In this document: positions 17,701 to 24,790 of the stretch, piece by piece | Numbering within the stretch: position 1 is the first letter of the stretch | Layout: every line of letters starts with the position of its first letter | NCBI GenBank assembly: GCA_902782305.1 | Contig: CACZMV010000002.1 | Span: 56,174 to 120,173 of the forward strand | Origin: an uncultured Prevotellaceae bacterium | GTDB lineage: Bacteria > Bacteroidota > Bacteroidia > Bacteroidales > Bacteroidaceae | Direction: 5' to 3' | DNA length: 64,000 nt | Notes under the pieces: model-generated | The model's database searches: none | What the model was told of the DNA's origin: nothing | Seen by the model: only the letters and a program-made list of their open reading frames with translations | Position numbers and translations under genes: made by a program

Positions 17701-18264
17701 AAGGCTCGTCAGACCTTCACAGTCATAGAACATACCGCTCATATTAGTTACATTGCTCGTATTGAATCCGCTTACGTCAAGACTCGTCAGACCAGAACAT
17801 CCAGCGAACATCCATCCCATGTCCGTAACATTGTCTGTTTTGAAGCCACTCACGTCAACATTCGTCAAATTAGAGCAAGCACGAAACATTTCTCTCATAT
17901 CTGTAACATTATCCGTCCTAAGGTTTCCAATACCTGAAATCATAGTCAGAGTTAAGCAACCAGAGAACCAATAAGCGGTACTCGTTAACGATATACAGTT
18001 AGCAAATGAATTATCAAAAACAACGGTGGTTATGCTGGAATAATTCCACTGCCTACCCGCAATAGAACCAGAATCATTCACATAGAACGGGCCAACACTC
18101 AATCCACCTCGTGCATCCTTTTGATCATCATAGAAGAACGTCAGCTTGGTATCGTTGTCACTCAGCACGGCATACGGTTCGGCATTACCATCAGCAGCCC
18201 ACAACTTCATTGGCATAACGACTGCCATTAGCATTGTAACGAATAGTAGTAATTGTTTTTTCAT
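14728..18264 (-). CDS. BspA-like leucine-rich-repeat surface protein
   Basis: An 1178-aa secreted protein with signal peptide MKKQLLLFVTMLMAVVMPMKLWA. Two blocks of about 24-residue repeats of the type LTSLDVSGFNTSNVTNMSGMF (DUF285/BspA family) lie at about residues 100-260 and 535-780. Between them is a beta-sandwich that resembles a carbohydrate-binding module (about 295-455). Each block is introduced by EPYAVLS...T.FYDDQKDAR. The C-terminal 300 residues form a stalk (WESIALPFDVQ...) and a short sorting-like tail (WYDMQGRKLEGKPARKG.YISNGKK). BspA-type proteins act as adhesins in oral Bacteroidota. The tail cassette is nearly identical to that of the next gene upstream. It has its own promoter. 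Confidence 0.9.
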   Translation of the reverse strand: MKKQLLLFVTMLMAVVMPMKLWAADGNAEPYAVLSDNDTKLTFFYDDQKDARGGLSVGPFYVNDSGSIAGRQWNYSSITTVVFDNSFANCISLTSTAYWFSGCLTLTMISGIGNLRTDNVTDMREMFRACSNLTNVDVSGFKTDNVTDMGWMFAGCSGLTSLDVSGFNTSNVTNMSGMFYDCEGLTSLDVSGFNTANVTDMSSMFSTCSSLKNLDLSGFNTSKVIDMRYMFSYCAELKTIYTGSGWSTDKVENGDGMFDNCTSLVGGAGTVYDANHTDYTYAHIDGGTSNPGYFTANNERVINGKFVMTDYSSFAIGYNYQIQELTPSNIVEDSDDPNNLCVKVVSLDDSNPNQTGESEFLIRIGEPLQLGQKYTFSMRAKANRNAAIQSLALKDNYEYLHWKMVGDYNLTTEWNTYTYEAEVVEEQVGCQVIAFCLDLESQSTEYFFDDISFRVNEAPSASPEPYAVLSQENTVLTFYYDDQKDARSGMGVGPFEDLGSSGVSTEWYGNKSTITTVVFDDSFANCTTLTSTAYWFYQLTKLTTITGIQNLKMDNVNDINSMFCDCESLTSLNLSSLNLGNVTNMHQMFEGCTGLENIIFAGVNTENVTNMGDLFLNCRSLKTIDLSSFNTSNVTNMSSMFERCFSLVSLDLSNFNTENVTNMHSMFDSCSRLASLNVSSFNTANVTDMGLMFSACYELTSLDVSGFNTDNVTDMHGMFGGSSRLTSLDLSHFNTDKVTTMTYMFEGCSGLTSLDLSSFNTENVTKFTNMFKECSNLKTIYVGSGWSTANVAEGTSMFYGCTNLVGGAGTAYDENHVDHTYAHIDGGTSNPGYFTAKNAPEGEAMFDGKVARVSGERTLDEAFEQRGGRAEATRTIAAIIWNKESALTESDLQGITNPNLLVYVNEARLAPSNVQNVVINGLAREIVLTDVQDGNNDWYAPQAFVAERISYTHNFTQSTSKGTSRGWESIALPFDVQTIQHESKGVIAPFNNSASNKHFWLRRLTDNGLQAATNIEANTPYIISMPNSEEYTSDYNLNGRVTFSAQNIDVPATTTKVLALADSSIVMVPAMQRQSRSSAVWALNVGEVRGQYFEGSVFERDYRTVRPFEAYTIHRQENGQPAPRYVPIQEIAGVTGIETINREPLTLNQWYDMQGRKLEGKPARKGVYISNGKKVVVK
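14731..15610 (-). repeat. Duplicated C-terminal cassette, copy 1
   Basis: About 880 bp nearly identical to 18438-19319, covering the C-terminal 290 codons of this surface protein. Long stretches match base for base, and most differences are single substitutions. The main exception is the linker before the tail, where this copy has a GGTTAA/GGTTCA heptamer array and the other has a different array. Confidence 0.9.
14819..14853 (-). repeat. Heptamer array in the linker before the C-terminal tail
   Basis: Five heptamers on the plus strand: TGGTTCA, GGGTTAA, TGGTTCA, CGGTTAA, TGGTTTC (35 bp). Translated on the minus strand as ETINREPLTLNQ between TGI and WYDMQGRK. Confidence 0.85.
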
Positions 18265-18324
18265 ATCGCTTTGTTTTTTAGTTATTCTCTATCACAAATG
18301 GGGCTTTATTCCACACTTTGTTTG

Positions 18325-18332
18325 CAAAGATA
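18325..18332 (-). promoter_or_regulatory. -7 box for the BspA-like gene
   Basis: The minus strand reads TATCTTTGC, 60 bp before the start codon and just downstream of the terminator of the preceding gene. Confidence 0.6.
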
Positions 18333-18381
18333 AACACAATTTTCGAGAAAAGCAAGGAAAGGGTAGAAAAGTTTATCAACG

Positions 18382-18420
18382 CAAAAAAAGAGGATGTGCC
18401 TATTCGACACATCCTCCCGT
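18382..18420 (-). terminator. Terminator after the 638-aa surface protein
   Basis: GAGGATGTG (18390-18398) pairs with CACATCCTC (18408-18416). On the minus strand the stem is followed by TTTTTTT. The sequence is nearly the same as the terminator after rpsO at 63789-63830, so it belongs to a repeated terminator family. Confidence 0.85.
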
Positions 18421-18434
18421 TTTACCCATTCAGT

Positions 18435-20351
18435 TCATTTCACAACAACTTTCTTTCCGTTGGAGATATACACACCCTTCCGTGCGGGCTTGCCTTCCAG
18501 CTTCCTGCCCTCAAGGTCGTACCAACTTTCCACTTTCACCTTTCCACTTTCAACTTCTTCTATTCCTGTCGTTCCACCAATCTCCTGAATCGGCACATAG
18601 CGAGGAGCTGGCTGACCGTTCTCCTGACGATGAATGGTATAAGCCTCAAACGGACGGACTGTACGATAGTCGCGCTCAAACACACTTCCCTCGAAGTACT
18701 GTCCACGAACCTCGCCCACGTTCAGTGCCCATACTGCCGACGAGCGACTCTGACGCTGCATAGCTGGAACCATCACGATGCTCGAATCAGCCAGAGCCAG
18801 CACCTTCGTCGTCGTTGCAGGCACATCAATGTTCTGGGCTGAGAAGGTCACACGTCCATTCAAGTTGTAATCAGCCACATATTCCTCCGAGTTAGGCATA
18901 CTTATAATATAAGGTGTATTCGCCTCGATGTTCGTAGCAGCCTGCAGTCCATTTTCAGTCAGCCTGCGCAACCAGAAGTGCTTGTTGCTTGCCGAGTTGT
19001 TGAACGGAGCTATCACGCCCTTCGACTCATGCTGAATGGTCTGCACATCGAATGGCAGTGCTATCGACTCCCATCCTCTGCTCGTACCCTTCGTCGTCGA
19101 TTGAGTGAAGTTGCGCGTATAGCTGATGCGCTCAGCCACGAAAGCCTGTGGTGCAAACCAATCGTTATTACCCTCTGTTACGTCAGTCAAAACGATTTCC
19201 CTAGCCAAGCCATTGATGACTACGTTCTGAACGCCCTGTGGTACCTGCGAAGAGTTGTTCACATAGACCAGCAGGTTGGGATTCGTAATACCTTGCAGGT
19301 CGCTATTAGTCAACTCTGCACTACTATTCCATACAACAGCAGCCACTTTCTCCACTACAACACTCTGTCCGCCAACATACTCCACAGCTTCCGTCATCGT
19401 AGTTGAACCTCCTACGGTGAGCACACCATTTTCGAAGAGAGCCTCAGGTCTGGGAATATCGTCGTAAACAAATTCATAATTCCCTAGCAAACAACGAGTA
19501 TAGTTATTCGTGATTCCCTCGATATTGATAGTATGTGTTCCTTCGCTCAAACGACTGATGTCTGCCGTAATGACTATCGTGTTGCCATTAACCTGCTGGC
19601 TCTGCACAGTTGTTGAATCGTTATCTATCATATATTCAACAGTAGAAAGATTCACATTTGACAAAGCTTCAGACAAGTACACAATATAACGAGATAGCGC
19701 GCCCCATTGGCCATCACTACCCTGAACGCGGAAGTTAAAGTAGTGCAGTCCTACTTGCAGATTATTGATATCAACAGACAATGGAGAATTGACTGAAGTG
19801 CCTGACACAACGGTACGAGAGTCGTAGTCAGAGTCCATCCAGTACTCATAGGCTACCATATCTGCACTACCACGACTATCAGCTGTCAGATAGACAATAT
19901 GACGAGACAAAGCTCCCCATTGTCCATCACTGCCCTGAGCACGGAAGTTAAAGTAATGCAGGCCTACTTGCAGATTACTTATATCAACAGTTAATGGAGA
20001 ATTTACTGAAGTACCTGATACAACAGTACGAGAGTCGTAATCGGAGTCCATCCAATACTCATAGGCTACCATGTCTGCACTACCACGACTGTCTGCCGTC
20101 ATATAAACGATAAAGCGTGATAAGGCTCCCCACGTACCATGATCATCCTGTGCGCGAAAGTTTAGGTAATGGAGTCCAGCCTGCAAACCACTTATATCAG
20201 CCTCAAAGGATACGTCTGGCTGACTTGACACGACAGCAGTTCTTGCGTCATAGTCATTGTCAAACCAATACTCATATCCCCGCATTGACTGAGCTGTGAC
20301 TTGCAATGCAGCTAATAGCAGTATGGTTATTAATAATAAATGTCTTCGCAT
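18435..20351 (-). CDS. Repeat-containing surface protein with shared C-terminal cassette
   Basis: A 638-aa secreted protein with signal peptide MRRHLLLITILLLAALQVTAQ. Three tandem 71-residue repeats follow (YEYW at residues 26, 97 and 168; each has RTxV, LQ.GLHY.NFR.Q and WGALSR.IVY.T), resembling Ig- or fibronectin-like beta units. After about residue 350 comes the same stalk and tail cassette as the BspA-like protein, ending GKPARKGVYISNGKKVVVK. The N-terminal domain is not recognised. It is likely surface-displayed through the tail. It is 17 bp downstream of the beta-helix gene and probably co-transcribed with it, and ends in a good terminator. Confidence 0.85.
   Translation of the reverse strand: MRRHLLLITILLLAALQVTAQSMRGYEYWFDNDYDARTAVVSSQPDVSFEADISGLQAGLHYLNFRAQDDHGTWGALSRFIVYMTADSRGSADMVAYEYWMDSDYDSRTVVSGTSVNSPLTVDISNLQVGLHYFNFRAQGSDGQWGALSRHIVYLTADSRGSADMVAYEYWMDSDYDSRTVVSGTSVNSPLSVDINNLQVGLHYFNFRVQGSDGQWGALSRYIVYLSEALSNVNLSTVEYMIDNDSTTVQSQQVNGNTIVITADISRLSEGTHTINIEGITNNYTRCLLGNYEFVYDDIPRPEALFENGVLTVGGSTTMTEAVEYVGGQSVVVEKVAAVVWNSSAELTNSDLQGITNPNLLVYVNNSSQVPQGVQNVVINGLAREIVLTDVTEGNNDWFAPQAFVAERISYTRNFTQSTTKGTSRGWESIALPFDVQTIQHESKGVIAPFNNSASNKHFWLRRLTENGLQAATNIEANTPYIISMPNSEEYVADYNLNGRVTFSAQNIDVPATTTKVLALADSSIVMVPAMQRQSRSSAVWALNVGEVRGQYFEGSVFERDYRTVRPFEAYTIHRQENGQPAPRYVPIQEIGGTTGIEEVESGKVKVESWYDLEGRKLEGKPARKGVYISNGKKVVVK
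18438..19319 (-). repeat. Duplicated C-terminal cassette, copy 2
   Basis: The counterpart of 14731-15610. The two copies are 3.7 kb apart in direct orientation, so they could recombine and delete or exchange the intervening N-terminal domains. Confidence 0.9.
18523..18557 (-). repeat. Heptamer array in the linker before the C-terminal tail
   Basis: CAACTTT, CCACTTT, CACCTTT, CCACTTT, CAACTTC on the plus strand, 35 bp, encoding EVESGKVKVES on the minus strand. It sits at exactly the site that carries a different heptamer array in the paralogous cassette at 14819-14853. Confidence 0.85.
19664..20276 (-). repeat. Three tandem 213-bp coding repeats
   Basis: Repeats 2 and 3 (about 71 codons each) are nearly identical in DNA, including TADSRGSADMVAYEYWMDSD; repeat 1 is more diverged. 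This suggests recent internal duplication and possible copy-number variation. Confidence 0.85.
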
Positions 20352-20368
20352 AAGCGTACATTTGATAA

Positions 20369-21337
20369 TTATTCTATTCCAACTTTCAAAGTCACATTCA
20401 GTTTTCTGGTAGCTTTATCTACCTCGATATGATGCTCCAAGACTTTGGGCGTAGCCAGATTCAGTGTAAATGGTGCATCACCACCCGTGATGCCTACAAC
20501 TGATCCGTCTGTAGCGATATAACCTCTTGTCCGCAGTTCTTCATCAGACAGGGAACAATTAAGGTTGTCATCTAATAATTCTACATTATCAATATAACCA
20601 TTCAATCCTGTCCAGCAATTTTCTGCTGTAGACGGATATGAGTCATAGCCACTCAGACAGTTCTGATATGAATTATCTGCGGACATTTGGCCTCTAAAAA
20701 TACAATTAATGGCAAAATAGCCAATATCACCAGAATAATTATGATCTTGGTAAAAATTACAATGGTTCAGCGTAGTGCGTCCAGTTGGTCTATTAGTATA
20801 AACATAATATATCTTACTGCTATAGAGGTTTCCCCCTTCAACCTCGCCTAGATACATATTCTTCGTACAATGACTCCTTTCTACATAGAGATCAGAAACT
20901 GTAATTCGATTAGAAGAATCTCCATAAAAATTGTTTCTTCCATAATTCGCAAAGTAACACTGACTAATTCTTAGGCCATTCAGTGACTTATTAGGGATGA
21001 TGTCACCGATAATATGCATACCCGTCAGTAGATAACCAACCAACGTTGGGGTATTATCTATACTGATGGTCACATCACCATCAATAATCGTTCCTTGACC
21101 AGAACCAATAAGATGTATTGCCTTGTTGATAGTAATATTTCCTAAAAAATGGCCCTCACTCAAATAAATTGAATCGCCATCTACCGATGCTTCAATAGCA
21201 CTTGCTATCTTATCCTCGCCAAATATCGTTACCTTACCCTCATGGTGCAATGCTGCGATACCAACTTGCGCTTTAACACTCTGCATGCCTACCATCATGA
21301 GGCACACTACAGAAAAAAGAATCTTCTTCATAATCAT
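20369..21337 (-). CDS. Secreted beta-helix-like protein of unknown function
   Basis: A 322-aa protein with signal peptide (MIMKKILFSVVCLMMVGMQSVKA). The body has evenly spaced short beta-type segments with Asn, Gly and aromatic turns (ITINKAIHLIGSGQGTIIDGDVTI, then NGLRISQCYF, LNHCNFYQD, AINCIFRG), the pattern of right-handed parallel beta-helix or pectin-lyase-fold proteins. No catalytic motif is recognised and there is no GKKVVVK-type tail. It may be a surface or adhesin partner of the downstream repeat protein. Base composition looks more AT-rich than its neighbours. Confidence 0.65.
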   Translation of the reverse strand: MIMKKILFSVVCLMMVGMQSVKAQVGIAALHHEGKVTIFGEDKIASAIEASVDGDSIYLSEGHFLGNITINKAIHLIGSGQGTIIDGDVTISIDNTPTLVGYLLTGMHIIGDIIPNKSLNGLRISQCYFANYGRNNFYGDSSNRITVSDLYVERSHCTKNMYLGEVEGGNLYSSKIYYVYTNRPTGRTTLNHCNFYQDHNYSGDIGYFAINCIFRGQMSADNSYQNCLSGYDSYPSTAENCWTGLNGYIDNVELLDDNLNCSLSDEELRTRGYIATDGSVVGITGGDAPFTLNLATPKVLEHHIEVDKATRKLNVTLKVGIE

Positions 21338-21450
21338 TTGTTTTGTTAGTTATACTTTATTCTAGTTATAGTTCAAATAGATATTGTAGAAACGTGGGAC
21401 TATCCTTGTCTGCTCAGAGGCGAAAAATCCAAAACAACCCACTCTGCTTG

Positions 21451-21458
21451 CAAAGATA
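21451..21458 (-). promoter_or_regulatory. -7 box for the beta-helix/repeat-protein operon
   Basis: The minus strand reads TATCTTTGC in the same context (GTTTATCTTTGCAA) as the BspA-gene promoter at 18325. The leader would be about 105 nt. No clear -33. Confidence 0.55.
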
Positions 21459-21467
21459 AACAAAAAA

Positions 21468-21491
21468 GGTGAAAGCACCAACGCTTTCACC
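21468..21491 (+). terminator. Hairpin with U-rich tail, possible plus-strand terminator
   Basis: GGTGAAAGC and GCTTTCACC (9-bp stem, 6-nt loop) followed on the plus strand by CGTTTATTTTATT. No plus-strand gene lies directly upstream, so it may instead insulate the neighbouring promoter. Confidence 0.4.
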
Positions 21492-21522
21492 CGTTTATTT
21501 TATTGACAGATTTGCAAAAACC

Positions 21523-21616
21523 ACTCACCACACTCACCCAAGATAGGTTAAGCAGTTGAAAATAAGTAAGTTAGACAAAATAAACACTCACCCTACGACT
21601 CACCCAGTGACTCACC
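21523..21616 (+). repeat. Left inverted repeat of the vapE unit, iteron-like
   Basis: The outer 18 bp (21523-21540) and inner 20 bp (21597-21616) are exact reverse complements of 23338-23355 and 23261-23280. The middle matches partly (GGTTAAG..GTTGA against GGTTAAGTGATTGA). It contains five CACTCACC-like units. Confidence 0.85.
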
Positions 21617-21620
21617 TAAG

Positions 21621-21656
21621 CATTCACCCACACATTCGCCCACACATTCGCCCATA
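21621..21656 (+). repeat. Three tandem 12-mers beside the left inverted repeat
   Basis: CATTCACCCACA, CATTCGCCCACA, CATTCGCCCATA. They extend the CTCACCC iteron theme toward the gene. The remainder of 21657-21900 is AT-rich with one small palindrome (TTCCCTG/CAGGGAA at 21760-21775) and no gene. Confidence 0.75.
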
Positions 21657-21903
21657 TTATTAATGGCAAATATAGAGGCAAATATATGTAAAGTTTTTTG
21701 CCGACACGTATTTTCTTTGCTATCGAGCGAATTTTTGCTCCCTCACTAGGAAAAAATTGTTCCCTGCCCAGGGAAAAAGTTTTTCTACGTGTAGTAGCAA
21801 AAATAGGCCTTTGAGGTGTTGCCAAAATTGTTCGAATATTTCAATTAATTGTAAAATTAGTGTGTTAAATGGAACAGAAAAAACACCAGTTTTGGGGAGA
21901 AAA

Positions 21904-21935
21904 TTTGGAAGCGCAAAGGTTTTTTTGTACCTTTG
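21904..21935 (+). promoter_or_regulatory. Promoter of the vapE-like gene
   Basis: TTTG at 21904-21907, 20-bp spacer, TACCTTTG at 21928-21935. The leader of about 90 nt carries a small hairpin (CATGAG at 21959 with CTCATG at 21976), which could affect translation. Confidence 0.7.
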
Positions 21936-22031
21936 CACTCACGAAACTGACAAACCATCATGAGCTAAAACAAAACTCATGAAAAACACGTCAGGGATAA
22001 CATAACAATAACTAATAAAAACATTTATGCT

Positions 22032-23243
22032 ATGAGTAAGAAACTACTTGTAAACGGTGAGGTTATGCATGCCTCCGTAAAGAAAATGCTAAACATCGAG
22101 GAATTTCTTCTGGAGAATTACCAGTTCCGACAGAACGTACTGAACGGAAAGGTGGAGTATGTTATGAAGCAGGCTGACGGGACTATGGGCGAGTACGGCC
22201 CATTGACCAAGAAGTCGCTGAACAGCATCATTCTACGCGCCAAGGAGAATGCTGACGAGGAAATGGGCAATCCACAGGCAGACATCAAGATGTATGTGGA
22301 TTCTGACGAGGTACCTAAGTTCGACCCCATTGCCGAGTACCTGAACTCACTGCCCAAATGGGACGGTCACAACCATGTGGCCGACCTATTCTGCAGGATT
22401 CCAGGTATCAGCACAGAACAGCTCTCGTTCCTGGCTATCTGGATTCGCTCCGTAGTGGCTCACTGGCTTCAGATGGACACACTTCACGGCAATGAGGTGG
22501 TGCCTACGCTGATAGGAGCTCAGGGTTGCGGAAAGACCACTTTCCTGCGACGCCTGTTACCTGAGCATCTGCGCCAGTACTATCTGGATCATCTGAACCT
22601 TTCAAACAAGTTTGACAAGGAGATGGCTCTGACTAACAACTTGCTGGTCAATCTGGATGAGTTGGATGCTATCCGTCCTTCGCAACATGCTTCGCTGAAG
22701 CAGGCTTTGTCGAAGAACAAGGTGAACGGACGACCTATCTTTGGTTGTGCGCAGGAAGATCGACCCCGCTATGCCTCGTTTGTATCTACTACGAACAATC
22801 CGCATCCCTTGACGGATGCTACGGGCAGTCGTCGATACATCTGCATCCAGATTCCCACAGGGCAGTTTATTGACAACTCAGGCAACATCAACTATGAGCA
22901 GTTGTATGCCCAAGTGTTGTACGAGTTGCGAGAACTGGATGCTCCCTACTGGTTTAACAATGAAGAGGTAGCAAGGATTCAGGAGCTGAACCAGAACTAT
23001 GTCGAGCAGAAAGATATGGCTGAGCTTATCAATGCCTGCTTCCGCAAGCCAAAGGACACTGAAGAGGTGAAGCCAATGACTTGCACTCAGATGCTGAACG
23101 TCATTTGGAGCGAATATCCCTCGTTGAAAATCAATCAGAATGCCAAAGTGCATCTGAAAGCAGCCATGAAGGAGCTGGACTACGAAATGGTTAGTCACGC
23201 GCGAGTGGACTACTACAAGGTAGTGCCTAAGAAAACGGCTTAA
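22032..23243 (+). CDS. VapE-family P-loop ATPase / helicase-like protein
   Basis: A 403-aa protein. The virulence-associated E signature PIAEYLNSLPKWDG is near residue 100. Walker A (GAQGCGKTTF) is near residue 163, Walker B (LLVNLDELD) near residue 208, and the sensor-like STTNNPHPLTDATGSRRY near residue 260. VapE domains are found in phage and genomic-island replication proteins and resemble SF3-type helicases. The usual fused primase domain is absent: only about 90 residues precede the VapE core. The C-terminal 70 residues resemble the DUF3874-type tail of Bacteroidota VapE proteins (less certain). No other phage gene is adjacent; the gene is enclosed by inverted iteron-like repeats. Confidence 0.85.
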   Translation: MSKKLLVNGEVMHASVKKMLNIEEFLLENYQFRQNVLNGKVEYVMKQADGTMGEYGPLTKKSLNSIILRAKENADEEMGNPQADIKMYVDSDEVPKFDPIAEYLNSLPKWDGHNHVADLFCRIPGISTEQLSFLAIWIRSVVAHWLQMDTLHGNEVVPTLIGAQGCGKTTFLRRLLPEHLRQYYLDHLNLSNKFDKEMALTNNLLVNLDELDAIRPSQHASLKQALSKNKVNGRPIFGCAQEDRPRYASFVSTTNNPHPLTDATGSRRYICIQIPTGQFIDNSGNINYEQLYAQVLYELRELDAPYWFNNEEVARIQELNQNYVEQKDMAELINACFRKPKDTEEVKPMTCTQMLNVIWSEYPSLKINQNAKVHLKAAMKELDYEMVSHARVDYYKVVPKKTA

Positions 23244-23260
23244 AAAAAGGTGATGGCGTG

Positions 23261-23355
23261 GGTGAGTCACTGGGTGAGTCCCCAGGTGAGTGCCTCATTC
23301 ACGCCAAAGCCTTAGTACTCAATCACTTAACCCCTACTGGGTGAGTGTGGTGAGT
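23261..23355 (-). repeat. Right inverted repeat of the vapE unit
   Basis: The reverse complement of the left repeat, with perfect 20-bp and 18-bp ends. It starts 18 bp after the vapE stop. The following 23369-23430 is AT-rich and shows nothing else. Confidence 0.85.
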
Positions 23356-23430
23356 CTATTTTGAAATTCTTTATTTACTTCACGATGAGTTTCATACTTT
23401 TATGTTTTTATTTAGCTAGTAATAATACCC

Positions 23431-24786
23431 TTATTTGTCATTCTTTTCATCATGAGCACTCATGTTCTTGATAAACAGGTTGACAAGATGCTTCGTGATA
23501 AAGGTTTTCCTGACGGCATGGCGCGCCCTACTTGCTAATGATCTCTTGCCGCCAGATGGGTCAACCGCCTTCGCCTCTGCTTCTGCCACTTGCTGCTCGC
23601 GCTGGTCTATCTTGGCACGCAAGCTCGCTGGAGCGTGATTGTAAAGGAACGTATAGCACGGCCCCGCAGCCTTCATGATATAAGGTGTGAGGAAGGTGGT
23701 CACCACACTGGCTGCCACGATGATAGGATAGACAATAGGATTAAGCACGCCCAAGCTGGTACCCAGTGAAGCGATGATGAACGAGAACTCGCCAATCTGC
23801 ACAAATGAGAAGCTGGTCAGCATCGAGTCGCGCATGGTCTGACCGCCCCACCAGCAACCTAAGGTGCCAAAGAGAATCATTCCGACAATGATGACCAGGC
23901 TTACCCAGACGATGCTGTACCAATATTCCGTCAATGAAGCCGGATTGATCAACATGCCCACAGAGATGAAGAAGATAGCCGCAAAGACATTCTTCAGCGG
24001 TGTCATCAGTTTTTCAATACGGTGCGACTCCATGGTCTCGGCAAGGATTGAACCCATCACGAAAGCACCGAGAGCACTGCTGAACCCAGCTTCCTCAGCC
24101 GTCAGCACCATACCCAGGCACAGACCCAAGGCCAGTATAATCAGCGTCTCGTCATTCAAGTGTTTCTTCACCATGCGTATCAGTGTCGGGATAATCAGTA
24201 TTCCGCAGACAAACCATCCCACGAGCGTAATGGCCAGATCAAAGACCTTGCTGGCCAGTTCGGCACCCTCGAACTGATGACGGATAGCAATGCTGGAGAG
24301 CAATACCATCAGTACCACAGCCACCACATCCTCCACGATAAGTATGCTGGTTGCTCCCTTGACGAAACGCTCCTTGCTCAAACCAGCCTCGTCAATGGCC
24401 TTCATCACGATAGTGGTACTCGACATACAAAGCATGCCCGCCAGAAACAGCGAGTTGACCATGTCAAAGTTAGCATCCCATCCCACGAGGTAGCCAAAGA
24501 GCATCATACCACCGATGATGGTCAACGCACCTATTGCTGCCACCTTACCGCTGCTGATGAGGTTCTTCAGGCGGAACTCCAGACCGATGCAGAACAACAC
24601 AAACAGTACGCCGATGTCGCCCCATGCCTTCACATTGTCTGCATTCACAAAGGTCTTGCCAAACAAGTGCGGACCAACCAAGACACCTGCCACGATATAA
24701 CCCAGCACTACTGGCTGCTTTAGCAACTTAAACAGAATACTGACTACAGCTGCTGTAATCATCAAAATGTATAAATCCTGTACCAT
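23431..24786 (-). CDS. CPA2-type cation:proton antiporter
   Basis: A 451-aa membrane protein with about 12 segments and the Kef/CPA2 landmarks VLGYIVAGVLVGPHL, GVLFVLFCIGLEF, SSTTIVMKAI and ILIVEDVVAVV, with the paired acidic ED of the ion site. It exchanges Na+ or K+ for H+ across the inner membrane. Many Bacteroidota homologues carry C-terminal TrkA-type nucleotide-binding domains; here a short basic tail follows the last helix and no such domain is present. It is the last gene of the large minus-strand series and starts 4 bp after the hydrolase gene. Confidence 0.85.
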   Translation of the reverse strand: MVQDLYILMITAAVVSILFKLLKQPVVLGYIVAGVLVGPHLFGKTFVNADNVKAWGDIGVLFVLFCIGLEFRLKNLISSGKVAAIGALTIIGGMMLFGYLVGWDANFDMVNSLFLAGMLCMSSTTIVMKAIDEAGLSKERFVKGATSILIVEDVVAVVLMVLLSSIAIRHQFEGAELASKVFDLAITLVGWFVCGILIIPTLIRMVKKHLNDETLIILALGLCLGMVLTAEEAGFSSALGAFVMGSILAETMESHRIEKLMTPLKNVFAAIFFISVGMLINPASLTEYWYSIVWVSLVIIVGMILFGTLGCWWGGQTMRDSMLTSFSFVQIGEFSFIIASLGTSLGVLNPIVYPIIVAASVVTTFLTPYIMKAAGPCYTFLYNHAPASLRAKIDQREQQVAEAEAKAVDPSGGKRSLASRARHAVRKTFITKHLVNLFIKNMSAHDEKNDK

Positions 24787-24790
24787 AGCA

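Larger units (their letters stand above)
21510..23368 (+). mobile_element. Compact vapE unit bounded by inverted repeats
   Basis: One helicase-like gene is bracketed by imperfect inverted repeats of about 95-105 bp (21523-21616 and 23261-23355), with weaker similarity continuing about 12 bp outward (ATTTGCAAAA versus ATTTCAAAAT). It lies between two ordinary minus-strand genes and contains no transposase, integrase or capsid gene. No certain target-site duplication was found. Calling it mobile is inference from the inverted repeats and the phage-type gene. Confidence 0.5.

Noticed and set aside
16000-17960. Regular DNA periodicity within the BspA-like gene
   Set aside because: It is explained by the protein's 24-residue leucine-rich repeats.
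21468-23368. A larger prophage or integrative element around vapE
   Set aside because: Both flanks are ordinary minus-strand genes, and no integrase, capsid, relaxase or tRNA attachment site is visible.
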